From assembly GCF_030489605.1 (NCBI RefSeq), contig NZ_JAUKFY010000019.1:24075-88074 (forward strand): a DNA stretch of 64,000 bases. Direction: 5' to 3'. The notes below the pieces were generated by a model, which saw only the letters and a list, made by a program, of their open reading frames with translations, made no database searches and was not told the DNA's origin. Positions within the stretch are counted from its first letter, which is position 1; the number at the start of each line of letters is the position of its first letter. This DNA comes from Brevibacillus laterosporus. Lineage in GTDB: Bacteria > Bacillota > Bacilli > Brevibacillales > Brevibacillaceae. The position numbers and the translations under genes are program-made. Below, in pieces: positions 17,984 through 24,810 of this stretch.

Positions 17984-18415
17984 TCAAAACAAATCCTTAT
18001 GTTGGCGTTTCTTTAACTCATTTTCCCAACGATCGAGCTTATCTTCTCGCAATACACCTTGTGCCCATTCTCTCTCCCACATCGGTGGAGTTGATTCATA
18101 CGGAGCCGTATGTCGCTGGCTTTTCATAAGCCTAAATCCAAAGTAGATGATCGCAATTGCCAGCAAACAACCAAATAGCAAGCTCAATTTATTTAAGAGC
18201 ATTAATAGCCCGAAGAGGAAAACAAATATTCCCCATCCTTTATTTCCTGTTGAGCCAGCGCTTAACACCTTTTTGCAACCATAGACCATTAACAGTCCTG
18301 CGATAAACATGGGGATTAACCTGTCGATTCCTAGCCCTAGTTTGTCAAGCAATACCAGTACCCCTACGACAATCAGCGTAAGCCCCAGAAATAATTTTCC
18401 GGATTGCCCTTGCAA
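17984..18415 (-). CDS. liaI: LiaI-like membrane protein (first gene of the lia operon)
   Basis: A 143-residue membrane protein with four hydrophobic helices (about 8-110). The first two have the repeated motif seen in LiaI and in the N-terminus of LiaF (LGLTLIVVGVLVLLDKLGLG). A charged C-terminal tail follows. It is slightly longer than B. subtilis LiaI. The start is a TTG with AGGAGG 8 nt upstream. Its place just before liaH supports the role of membrane anchor for LiaH. Confidence 0.8.
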   Translation of the reverse strand: MQGQSGKLFLGLTLIVVGVLVLLDKLGLGIDRLIPMFIAGLLMVYGCKKVLSAGSTGNKGWGIFVFLFGLLMLLNKLSLLFGCLLAIAIIYFGFRLMKSQRHTAPYESTPPMWEREWAQGVLREDKLDRWENELKKRQHKDLF

Positions 18416-18458
18416 GTGTTTTCCCTCCTTTTTTCATTCGCTTGTTGTTCATGACCTT

Positions 18459-18521
18459 ATTGTAGTCGACCCTGAAATAATCTATAACGGGCGAGCGGAT
18501 GGTTTTCGCCTCAGCCCTGAG
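18459..18521 (-). promoter_or_regulatory. Candidate LiaR-dependent promoter of liaIH
   Basis: On the minus strand a -10-like TACAAT (18464-18459) has no good -35 at the right distance, as expected for an activator-dependent promoter. About 50 bp upstream of it is a perfect inverted repeat (CTCAG, 2-bp gap, CTGAG, 18510-18521) that could be the LiaR site. The positions are seen in the sequence; the regulatory reading is inference. Confidence 0.4.
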
Positions 18522-18796
18522 TCGGAGAGAATGTCCATCCTTAAAAGGAAAGATAGATTGCCCTATTACATGGATAAGAAATTTAGATAAAGCAACAGGA
18601 AACGGCAGAAACTTTCATCCGTTGCTACTAATAGAAAACAGAAGGAAAATGTCACTCTTACCAAAAATAGATAAGACGGGTTTTCTCTAAAAAGATTACT
18701 TAAAAATATGTCGAAACAGTGAACTTTAATAAAAAAAAAAGGGGAATCGCAACGAAAGTAGAATTTAATCTCTCTGTGTAAAAAAAAATCGAAAAT

Positions 18797-18910
18797 TAGC
18801 CGAGTTCCAGACAATGGAAACGGGGGAACCATACTTTGGGGTGAATAGCTGTTCTTATAAAACAGCTTAGGGAAACCTTTCGACCGAACCCATCAGCTAA
18901 CCTCGGAGGC
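18797..18910 (+). promoter_or_regulatory. Cyclic-di-AMP riboswitch (ydaO-yuaA class)
   Basis: The conserved ydaO elements appear in order: GCCGAG (P1, 18799), GGGGGAACC, GGGGTGAAT, then AGGGAAACCTTTCGACCG, GAACCCATCAGCTAACCTCG. P1 is CCGAG (18800-18804) with CTCGG (18902-18906). A variable hairpin (AGCTGTTC to AACAGCT) lies in the middle. In known cases binding of c-di-AMP turns expression off, and wall hydrolases are common targets, as here. No intrinsic terminator separates the aptamer from the start codon only 22 nt away. Confidence 0.93.
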
Positions 18911-18932
18911 TTAAAAGGAAGGGGCTCTTTCG

Positions 18933-19385
18933 TTGCGTAAGTTTGTGTGTTCCATACTAACGACTGCATTACTAGCAGTGGGTGGAGGTTCTGTATTCGC
19001 ATCCTCCGACTCATTAGACAAGACCATCAATTCTTTGTATGGCGTACCTTACAAAGCAGCCGGTAAATCTACTTCCGGTTTTGATTGCTCCGGATTTACC
19101 GGATACGTGTTTGGGGCTTTAGGTGCAAAACTTCCAGCTTCTTCTTCTGCCCAATTTGAAATTGGAGAGTCAGTAGATCGGGAAGACCTAAAACCAGGAG
19201 ATTTAGTGTTTTTTAACACGAATGGAAGAAGCATCTCGCACGTAGGCATCTATATTGGAAACAATATGTTTGCTCACTCGGAAACAGGAATTGGAGTAAC
19301 GAAGACAAGCCTTGACGATCCCTACTATTGGAGCAAAAAATATGTAGGCGCTAAACGTGTAGCAATTCCAGAAATGGAAGACTAA
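18933..19385 (+). CDS. Secreted NlpC/P60 peptidoglycan endopeptidase
   Basis: A 150-residue cell-wall hydrolase that cuts within the stem peptide. A signal peptide (about 1-24, MRKFVCSILTTALLAVGG and onward) is followed by a single NlpC/P60 domain. Catalytic Cys is in DCSGFTGYVF, His in SHVGIYIG, and the third residue is the His of FAHS. There is no separate wall-binding domain. The start is TTG with AGGAAGGGG 8 nt upstream. It lies directly behind a c-di-AMP riboswitch, linking wall turnover to the second messenger that controls osmotic and wall homeostasis. Confidence 0.9.
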   Translation: MRKFVCSILTTALLAVGGGSVFASSDSLDKTINSLYGVPYKAAGKSTSGFDCSGFTGYVFGALGAKLPASSSAQFEIGESVDREDLKPGDLVFFNTNGRSISHVGIYIGNNMFAHSETGIGVTKTSLDDPYYWSKKYVGAKRVAIPEMED

Positions 19386-19430
19386 AATCTTTTTCACTGA
19401 GGCTGAAAAAGAAGCACAACCTTTTTATAC

Positions 19431-19464
19431 AAAAGCCAGGGACATGAGTCTCTGGCTTTTTCTG
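19431..19464 (+). terminator. Terminator of the NlpC/P60 gene
   Basis: AAAAGCCAG followed by GGAC pairs with GTCTCTGGCTTTT (one mismatch) on a 4-nt loop, then TTTTCTG. Confidence 0.8.
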
Positions 19465-19587
19465 ACTGTAATTAGTACCAGCTCACATGATAAGGCTATA
19501 TCTTTCCTTATATTTAATTGTGCCATATACCCTTATCCATGATATGATGAAATTAACTGCATTTCGTAGAAACTAGGAGGGTCTCCC

Positions 19588-20313
19588 TTGAAAGATCATA
19601 TTTTTGTCGTGGACGATAACCAAGAGATTGTCGATCTGCTCCAAGATATTCTTGAGAATGAAGGTTTTGACGTTTCTCATGCAAATAGTGGAGAAGAAGC
19701 ACTTGCAAAGCTAGATAGCGGGCTAACCCCCAACCTCATTTTACTTGATATTATGATGCCACATATGAGCGGGTATGAACTATGCGCCCAAATTCGCCGT
19801 GAACGGGAAATGCCTATCATTTTCTTAAGTGCAAAAGGCAAACCAGTAGATAAAGTTGTAGGACTAGAAATTGGTGCTGATGACTATATCACCAAGCCTT
19901 TTGATACGGAAGAATTGTTGGCCCGCATCCGTGCTCACCTTCGCCGCTATGACCGGTTGAGAAAATTAACTGCCCAGAATGAACAACTAGACAAGGAAGC
20001 CGGAAATTCAGCTCTCACCATCTTAAAATTCAAAGGGTTGGAAATTCATAAGGAAACTTACTCTGTCTATGTAGGAGAAAATAAAATTGATTTATCTACA
20101 AAAGAATTTCAATTATTAACCTTCCTAGCAGAGAACCCGGGTATTGTTTTTACCCGAGAGCAAATCTATGATCGCGTATGGGGCTATGGTTATGGCTCAC
20201 TTAATACTGTTACGGTACATATTAAGAACCTGCGCGAAAAGCTAGAAACCGAACGTACATTTATTAAAACACAATGGGGAACTGGTTACGTCTTTATTGG
20301 GGAGCGTATCTAA
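19588..20313 (+). CDS. OmpR/PhoB-family response regulator
   Basis: A 241-residue regulator with a receiver domain (1-120; phosphoacceptor Asp54 in ILLDIMM, and the conserved KP in YITKPF). A long linker leads to a winged-helix DNA-binding domain (about 145-240, ending NTVTVHIKNLREKLE and GTGYVF). AGGAGG lies 12 nt before the start, which is TTG. The kinase gene begins 3 bp after the stop, so the two are co-transcribed and probably coupled. I cannot name the specific system; the ligand is unknown. Confidence 0.9.
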   Translation: MKDHIFVVDDNQEIVDLLQDILENEGFDVSHANSGEEALAKLDSGLTPNLILLDIMMPHMSGYELCAQIRREREMPIIFLSAKGKPVDKVVGLEIGADDYITKPFDTEELLARIRAHLRRYDRLRKLTAQNEQLDKEAGNSALTILKFKGLEIHKETYSVYVGENKIDLSTKEFQLLTFLAENPGIVFTREQIYDRVWGYGYGSLNTVTVHIKNLREKLETERTFIKTQWGTGYVFIGERI

Positions 20314-20316
20314 TTC

Positions 20317-21696
20317 GTGAAAATCAGCAATAAAATACTGCTCGCCTTTTTAGCTGTCATCATGATTCATATTTTGGCCTATCGCTTTGTTTTTCAAAAC
20401 ATTATTGTGGATCAGCTTAAAACAGATCGCCACGAGCAGTTTTTGCTGGGAAAAGAAGTGGCCGAGAGAGTCAGCTTTAATGAAGTGATTCGTCGTTCCT
20501 TGTTTAAAGATCCCAATGAATTAAAAGAATTAACGAAACAGTTACCAGAAGACCTGATGTATACGATTGTGGTAGAGGACGAAAATGGAAATGCCATTAC
20601 CACCAAAACCTCCGAAGCCTATAATGCAAAAGGCAAAGGATTAAAAAAGGTAATAGCAGAGTATTCCATTGATCGCAGTGCTCCTGTAGAGGGTAAGACT
20701 GTTGTTCGATTTTATACAGATGATTATGATATTCTCGCTTCTAGGGGAGTTACCATGATCATTGTGTATATTTATGTCAGCTTAATTTTCATAGGTATTA
20801 TTCTATTTATTGTGGTCATTCGTTGGATACTACGTCCTGTTAATGAGCTTTCTCGTGTTACTCAGGAAATTAAGCTGGGCAAACGAGATGTTGCCTTTTC
20901 TTATCAATCTACCGATGAATTTGGGCAACTATTCCGCTATTTCGATGACATGGTGGAAGAGCTCAATTTTGTCGAGGAACGACAACAAGAATTGATGGCA
21001 GCTATTGCACATGATTTTCGCACACCTTTAACTACAATTAAGGGATATGCCTCTTATATTGCTTCAGGTCGAGTTACCGATCTAGAACGAATACAGAAGC
21101 AAATGGCAAAAATAGAAGACAAGGCTCTTGATTTGGAAAACCTATTGGATGAGCTGCAGGACCATAATCAATTGATGGGTCGCTTTCCACTCAACCTAAC
21201 TCGCATTCATATCCGAACATTCGCTAGCAACATCGCTGAGGAATACGCCACCCGTCTGGAGCAAAGTCCCATCGGCTTTTCCAGTAAATTCCGCGTTTCT
21301 GATTCATTACATATGGAAGCGGATGAGCCAAAGCTACGGCGCGTTTTAGAAAACCTGCTAAATAACGCGATACATTATAATAAACCTGATGGAAGTATCC
21401 TGTTTACCTGTGATATGGGAAACAACGAAGTGAGCTTCTCTGTCATTGATAAAGGGGACGGTATCGCGGAAGAAGATTTATCGAAGATCTTCACCAAATT
21501 CTACCGTGCGGAAAAATCACGTAATCGAAATAGCGGCGGTACAGGATTAGGCTTAACAATTTGCCAGCGGCTTGTTGAACGACATTCTGGAAAAATCACT
21601 GTAAGCAGTCAGGTAGGTATAGGGAGCGCCTTTACTGTAACCATTCCGCTTAAACAGAAAAAAACAGTTCCTGATCTGCCTGTACCACAGGATTAG
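20317..21696 (+). CDS. Membrane sensor histidine kinase partner of the OmpR-type regulator
   Basis: A 459-residue kinase with two membrane helices (about 5-27 and 148-172) flanking an extracellular sensing domain of about 120 residues. A HAMP domain, the phosphoacceptor box (AAIAHDFRTPLTTIKGY) and an HATPase domain with N-box NLLNNAIHYN, G1 DKGDGI and G2 GGTGLGLTI complete it. The start is a GTG. It forms a two-gene operon with the upstream regulator and has its own terminator. No nearby target gene identifies the signal. Confidence 0.9.
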   Translation: MKISNKILLAFLAVIMIHILAYRFVFQNIIVDQLKTDRHEQFLLGKEVAERVSFNEVIRRSLFKDPNELKELTKQLPEDLMYTIVVEDENGNAITTKTSEAYNAKGKGLKKVIAEYSIDRSAPVEGKTVVRFYTDDYDILASRGVTMIIVYIYVSLIFIGIILFIVVIRWILRPVNELSRVTQEIKLGKRDVAFSYQSTDEFGQLFRYFDDMVEELNFVEERQQELMAAIAHDFRTPLTTIKGYASYIASGRVTDLERIQKQMAKIEDKALDLENLLDELQDHNQLMGRFPLNLTRIHIRTFASNIAEEYATRLEQSPIGFSSKFRVSDSLHMEADEPKLRRVLENLLNNAIHYNKPDGSILFTCDMGNNEVSFSVIDKGDGIAEEDLSKIFTKFYRAEKSRNRNSGGTGLGLTICQRLVERHSGKITVSSQVGIGSAFTVTIPLKQKKTVPDLPVPQD

Positions 21697-21736
21697 GAGA
21701 ACCAACCATTTTTCCTACAGGATAATCAACTAATGT

Positions 21737-21781
21737 AAAAAATACCGCATCCAAGCTGCTGCTTTGGATGCGGTATTTTTT
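21737..21781. terminator. Strong bidirectional terminator after the two-component genes
   Basis: An 18-bp perfect stem (AAAAAATACCGCATCCAA, 21737-21754, with its complement ending at 21781) on a 9-nt loop. A- and T-tracts in the arms serve both strands. Confidence 0.9.
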
Positions 21782-21829
21782 ATAGCTGTGTTATTGTTTG
21801 TTTATTGCATGCAGACTCTATCCCCCAGA

Positions 21830-22387
21830 TTATGCCTCTCGTTCCTCGAGTAATCGCAAGGATTCAATACAATGCGCCACAATTTCATTTATATCAGGGA
21901 TATTTCCTTCATCGATCTTCCGATGAAAATCCAGTTTAATTCGGACCTGAAATTGTTCAGGCGGCCATCTAAATTCCTGATGCTCGTCGATTGTAAACAT
22001 GACCTGTTGTGTAATATGCGGTCGATGTCCCCAAATTTCATTTAACAAATCTATTACTTGAACAGATTCGTAGCGTACATCCCTCATTGATACATCAAAA
22101 TGAATGCAGATCCGACAGCCCATCGGTACAGCGAGCGGTTGCTCTAACTGCTCACTTGCGATATCAGCTAGTTCCGTTGAGAGCTGAATTTCGGCAGTAA
22201 CCTTATGCTGGCTGGTGTCTTCCTTGGAAGACAATAAATGAAATTGAATATGAAAATAGCGTCCAAATTTAGCCAAATCAACAGCATCTACTCGATTTAT
22301 TACCAAAATATCGCCGTCCAAATCATGATCATAAACGGCGCCTTCTAATACAACCTTTATATTGTCATAAATAATGGGATGAAACAT
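21830..22387 (-). CDS. Conserved-looking hypothetical protein (185 aa)
   Basis: A soluble, mildly acidic 185-residue protein with alternating hydrophobic stretches and no signal peptide, helix bundle or motif I recognise. I start it at MFHPIIYDN because GGAGAGGAG lies 7 nt before that ATG. The frame has clean codon use and no internal breaks, so it is a real gene. It is monocistronic, converging on the two-component terminator. The function is unknown. Confidence 0.65.
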   Translation of the reverse strand: MFHPIIYDNIKVVLEGAVYDHDLDGDILVINRVDAVDLAKFGRYFHIQFHLLSSKEDTSQHKVTAEIQLSTELADIASEQLEQPLAVPMGCRICIHFDVSMRDVRYESVQVIDLLNEIWGHRPHITQQVMFTIDEHQEFRWPPEQFQVRIKLDFHRKIDEGNIPDINEIVAHCIESLRLLEEREA

Positions 22388-22521
22388 CAAAAAGCTCCTC
22401 TCCATATTCTGTTCTTAGAATGCCCTGTTTTTTTGGTTGGTGCAAGTAAAACGAAAAGAAAAATGAATGACCTCAATCCTTTTTTCATTCGCAGATACAC
22501 GAAAACAAAGATGTATACCCA

Positions 22522-22560
22522 TAAAAAAAAAGCCACTCTGCTTGATTGGCAGAATGGCTT
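22522..22560 (-). terminator. Terminator of the YhfH-like gene
   Basis: On the minus strand AAGCCATTCTGC and GCAGAGTGGCTT form a 12-bp stem (one G-T pair) on a 7-nt loop, followed by a run of about eight T. Confidence 0.85.
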
Positions 22561-22624
22561 AATAAAGGGTGTGTATAGGGAGAAAAGAAAGGGTTCCATA
22601 AAAGAGTATCTTAAAACAAATTGA

Positions 22625-22768
22625 TTAAGCTTCTACGATGATGTACTTCTTTTCAGAGCACTCCAAGCATTCGGACATATAAGATTCGGCTTGTTCTGTA
22701 ATCGGTTGGCCACAGCATTCACATTGTTTTGGTCCCAATGTAGCAAAGAAATGAGTCAATTTCTCCAT
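22625..22768 (-). CDS. YhfH-like zinc-binding microprotein
   Basis: A 47-residue protein with two CxxC pairs (CECC and CLEC) about 20 residues apart. The opening FFATLGPKQC matches the YhfH family, which usually reads FF-NLPPK-C-x-C-G. The pairs presumably bind one zinc. I start it at MEKLTHFF, preceded by GGAGG with 8-nt spacing. Family function is not established. Confidence 0.7.
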   Translation of the reverse strand: MEKLTHFFATLGPKQCECCGQPITEQAESYMSECLECSEKKYIIVEA

Positions 22769-22953
22769 ATAAATCGCCTCCGTATGTTTTCGTGCTTCAA
22801 TTGTCAATTGCTGATTTAATTGTACTACAACAGAGTTAAAATAAAAATCTTGTTATAGCACATTTTACAGCGATTATCCGATATTTGGTTATCCTATCTC
22901 TCGAATACTCTTTGTTTCTCTGTATTAATACTATTTTTACTACATTATGCTGT

Positions 22954-22993
22954 TATAATACAAGAAATAATATCCAGTGCTGAAAAGGACTGG
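22954..22993 (+). promoter_or_regulatory. TATAAT box and 5' hairpin of a leader region
   Basis: A consensus TATAAT (22954-22959) is followed, at about +10 of a predicted transcript, by a hairpin (CCAGT 22974-22978 with ACTGG 22989-22993) and a purine-rich GGGGAAACAACAGG segment. The -35 is poor. I could not match the structure to a known riboswitch class, and the expected guanidine riboswitch is not seen. Confidence 0.35.
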
Positions 22994-23030
22994 GGAAACA
23001 ACAGGTTACTCCGCCAGAAGGAACGGATAA

Positions 23031-23057
23031 ATGAATTCATGCTTACTAATTGTTTAG
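23031..23057 (+). CDS. Possible 8-aa leader peptide upstream of the TetR gene
   Basis: ATG at 23031 opens the frame MNSCLLIV followed by TAG. AAGGA (23018-23022) lies 8 nt upstream. It falls inside the 22954-23140 leader region. Very short frames with a good ribosome binding site upstream of efflux genes are often regulatory, but I see no clear terminator paired with it. Confidence 0.3.
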   Translation: MNSCLLIV

Positions 23058-23140
23058 TATAGCTTCTAAACGAAAGCATTCTTGAACCAGCCCTCTTCTT
23101 TTGTCATGACCTAATGGATTAACATGGATGTCTTTGTTTT

Positions 23141-23169
23141 TTGACATCACATTAAGGTTACTTTATAAT
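23141..23169 (+). promoter_or_regulatory. Perfect-consensus sigma-A promoter of the TetR gene
   Basis: TTGACA (23141-23146), exactly 17 bp, then TATAAT (23164-23169): both hexamers match consensus at every position. A palindromic operator starts within the -10, so the promoter should be strong but tightly repressible. Confidence 0.85.
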
Positions 23170-23187
23170 GAATGATAGTCATTCATT
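23167..23187. promoter_or_regulatory. TetR operator O1 at the regulator's own promoter
   Basis: AATGAATGA (23167-23175) and TCATTCATT (23179-23187) are perfect 9-bp arms around TAG. It overlaps the -10 and the presumed start site. A 16-of-19 match recurs at 23834-23852. Confidence 0.75.
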
Positions 23188-23208
23188 TTTGAAAGGGAGG
23201 TAATCACT

Positions 23209-23796
23209 ATAGCTAACACTTCTGACGATAAATACAATAAAATTTTACAGGCTGCCATTGACGTCATTTCAGAAAAAGGACTTGATAAGACTTCCATTTC
23301 AAATATCGTACAAAAAGCAGGAGTTGCACAAGGAACCTTCTATTTGTATTTTTCATCTAAAAAGGCTTTAATTCCAGCCATTGCAGATAATCTTCTCACC
23401 ACCACTTTTGAAAGAATTAAAGAAAAGGTTCAGGGGAAAGAAAACTTTTGGGAAGTCTTAGAGGTTGTGATTGACGAAACCTTTCACATAACCGATTCTT
23501 ATAAAGACATTATTATCCTTTGCTATTCCGGTCTTGCCATCGATCATTCAATGGAAAAATGGGAAGCGATATACCGTCCCTACTATCATTGGTTTGAAGT
23601 TATATTAAACAAAGCCGTAAATGCTAACGAGATTATCAGTGATATTAATATTGAGCGAATGGCAAAAATGATTATCAACCTTGTTGAGAATGCGGCTGAA
23701 CGATTTTATATAGGACGTGATCAGGATGATACTGTGGATATCGTTAAGGCTGAGACCTACAACTTCATCAAGCGATCACTGTTACAAAATAAATAA
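23209..23796 (+). CDS. yvdT: TetR-family repressor (YvdT-like) with an apparent ATA start codon
   Basis: A 195-residue regulator. The TetR helix-turn-helix (SISNIVQKAGVAQGTFYLYF then SSKKALIPAIADNLL) is intact and matches B. subtilis YvdT as I recall it, as do the C-terminal stretches DETFHITDSYKDI and YSGLAIDHSMEKWE. The frame opens from ATA at 23209, exactly 8 nt after AGGGAGG. No ATG, GTG or TTG occurs in frame until a TTG at 23344, which would delete the DNA-binding helix. Either a rare ATA start is used or the start codon has been lost. It is autoregulated by O1 and lies upstream of the paired SMR genes. Confidence 0.8.
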   Translation: MANTSDDKYNKILQAAIDVISEKGLDKTSISNIVQKAGVAQGTFYLYFSSKKALIPAIADNLLTTTFERIKEKVQGKENFWEVLEVVIDETFHITDSYKDIIILCYSGLAIDHSMEKWEAIYRPYYHWFEVILNKAVNANEIISDINIERMAKMIINLVENAAERFYIGRDQDDTVDIVKAETYNFIKRSLLQNK

Positions 23797-23833
23797 AGCT
23801 ATCAGGTATGTGCCAATTTTTTTTAAAACCAAA

Positions 23834-23852
23834 ATGACTGACATTCATTCAT
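23834..23852. promoter_or_regulatory. Second TetR operator ahead of the SMR genes
   Basis: ATGACTGACATTCATTCAT agrees with the operator at the regulator's promoter at 16 of 19 positions. It lies 195 bp before the first SMR start codon, suggesting the regulator also controls the exporter pair. Confidence 0.6.
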
Positions 23853-23865
23853 TTCTGACTGATAA

Positions 23866-23882
23866 AGCATAACGGTTATGCT
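23866..23882. repeat. 17-bp perfect palindrome upstream of the SMR genes
   Basis: AGCATAAC and GTTATGCT flank a single G. The sequence differs from the TetR operator, so a second regulator or an RNA/DNA structural role is possible. A further short palindrome (TCATTT-TG-AAATGA) lies at 23998-24011. Confidence 0.45.
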
Positions 23883-24046
23883 CCTCTTGGTTCTATTGGT
23901 TCTACGTGTAATTTCAATATTACCTACAGACAATAAAAGCAAAGAAGTACATGAACAAGAAGCCGGTTACGTAACTAATACTTTGTGCCTTTACCGATCA
24001 TTTTGAAATGAGTGATTTACAATTCGACAAAAAGGAATGATTGTTT

Positions 24047-24394
24047 ATGAATAGAGCTTGGATTTATGTCATGTTAACTTGTTTATTTGAATTGCTTTGG
24101 GTTTATGCTTTTAACGTGGCAGCAGCATGGTGGCACTGGGCTATTGTGGTTGTCATTATTATTGCAGATTTTTATCTACTCTCTAAAGCTTGCGAAACAT
24201 TACCAACGGGTACAGTTTATGCTATTTTCGCAGCAGCAGGCACAGTAGGTACCGCCCTCATGGATATTTTTATCTTTGAAGGTGTATTCAGCTTGGCAAA
24301 AGGTCTATTTATGGGGCTTCTGGTCATTGGCGTAATTTCATTAAAGCTTGCAGACAATAAAGGCGGAAACACACAAGAGAAAGGAGCTGCTTAA
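24047..24394 (+). CDS. SMR-family exporter subunit 1 (YvdS/YkkC-like)
   Basis: A 115-residue protein with four membrane helices and the SMR signature near the start (LTCLFELLWVYAFN), including the essential helix-1 Glu. The later motif PTGTVYAIFAAAGTVGTAL is typical. Paired SMR subunits form heterodimeric proton-coupled exporters of guanidinium-like or cationic compounds. The first ATG (24047) has AAGGAA about 9 nt upstream; a TTG two codons earlier is too close. It is followed 2 bp later by a second SMR gene, as in the B. subtilis yvdSR and ykkCD pairs. Confidence 0.88.
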   Translation: MNRAWIYVMLTCLFELLWVYAFNVAAAWWHWAIVVVIIIADFYLLSKACETLPTGTVYAIFAAAGTVGTALMDIFIFEGVFSLAKGLFMGLLVIGVISLKLADNKGGNTQEKGAA

Positions 24395-24396
24395 TT

Positions 24397-24711
24397 ATGG
24401 GTTGGTTATTTGTGTTTCTAGCAGCAATATTTGAATTAATTGGAGTAATAGGGTTAAAAAGATTTAGTACAAATAAATCTTTGATAAATACGGCTCTTTT
24501 CTTTGGAGGATTCGGTGCATCGTTTGCCCTCCTTTACACATCTCTTCAATATCTTCAGTTAAGTGTAGCCTATGCTGTTTGGATTGGTGTGGGAACAGCC
24601 GGTGCAGTACTAGTAAATATGATCTTTTTCAATGAATCAAAGAGCATCGGACGTATCATAAGCCTCATCATTATTGTCATCGGGGTTACTGGATTAAAAG
24701 CAGTATCTTAA
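24397..24711 (+). CDS. SMR-family exporter subunit 2 (YvdR/YkkD-like)
   Basis: A 104-residue, four-helix SMR protein with the helix-1 motif LAAIFELIGVIGLKR (essential Glu14) and LSVAYAVWIGVGTAGAV in helix 3. It follows subunit 1 by 2 bp with AGAAAGGAG inside the upstream gene, so translation is coupled. The two subunits probably insert in opposite orientation and form one transporter. The substrate is unknown; YvdT-like regulation from upstream suggests a toxic cation or biocide. Confidence 0.88.
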   Translation: MGWLFVFLAAIFELIGVIGLKRFSTNKSLINTALFFGGFGASFALLYTSLQYLQLSVAYAVWIGVGTAGAVLVNMIFFNESKSIGRIISLIIIVIGVTGLKAVS

Positions 24712-24739
24712 CCTACAGTCTTATCGAGTAAAAGCAACA

Positions 24740-24775
24740 ATAGCCTTCCCAACATGGAAGGCTATTTGTTTATTT
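24740..24775 (+). terminator. Terminator of the SMR operon
   Basis: ATAGCCTTCC (24740-24749) pairs with GGAAGGCTAT (24756-24765) on a 6-nt loop, followed by TTGTTTATTT. Confidence 0.85.
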
Positions 24776-24810
24776 GAATTCACATTAGTTACCAGTAGGG
24801 GCCTGACAGC

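Noticed and set aside
18797..18910. Minus-strand coding frame overlapping the c-di-AMP riboswitch
   Set aside because: The conserved aptamer explains the sequence; the frame has no ribosome binding site.
22954..23030. Known riboswitch class in the TetR leader
   Set aside because: No match to TPP, SAM, preQ1, fluoride, ZTP or guanidine signatures that I know.
23344..23796. TTG-started short TetR form
   Set aside because: It would lack the whole DNA-binding helix, while an intact TetR N-terminus is encoded upstream in the same frame.
23797..24046. Guanidine riboswitch upstream of the SMR genes
   Set aside because: Looked for guanidine-I, -II and -III conserved elements and saw none; palindromes here look like protein-binding sites.
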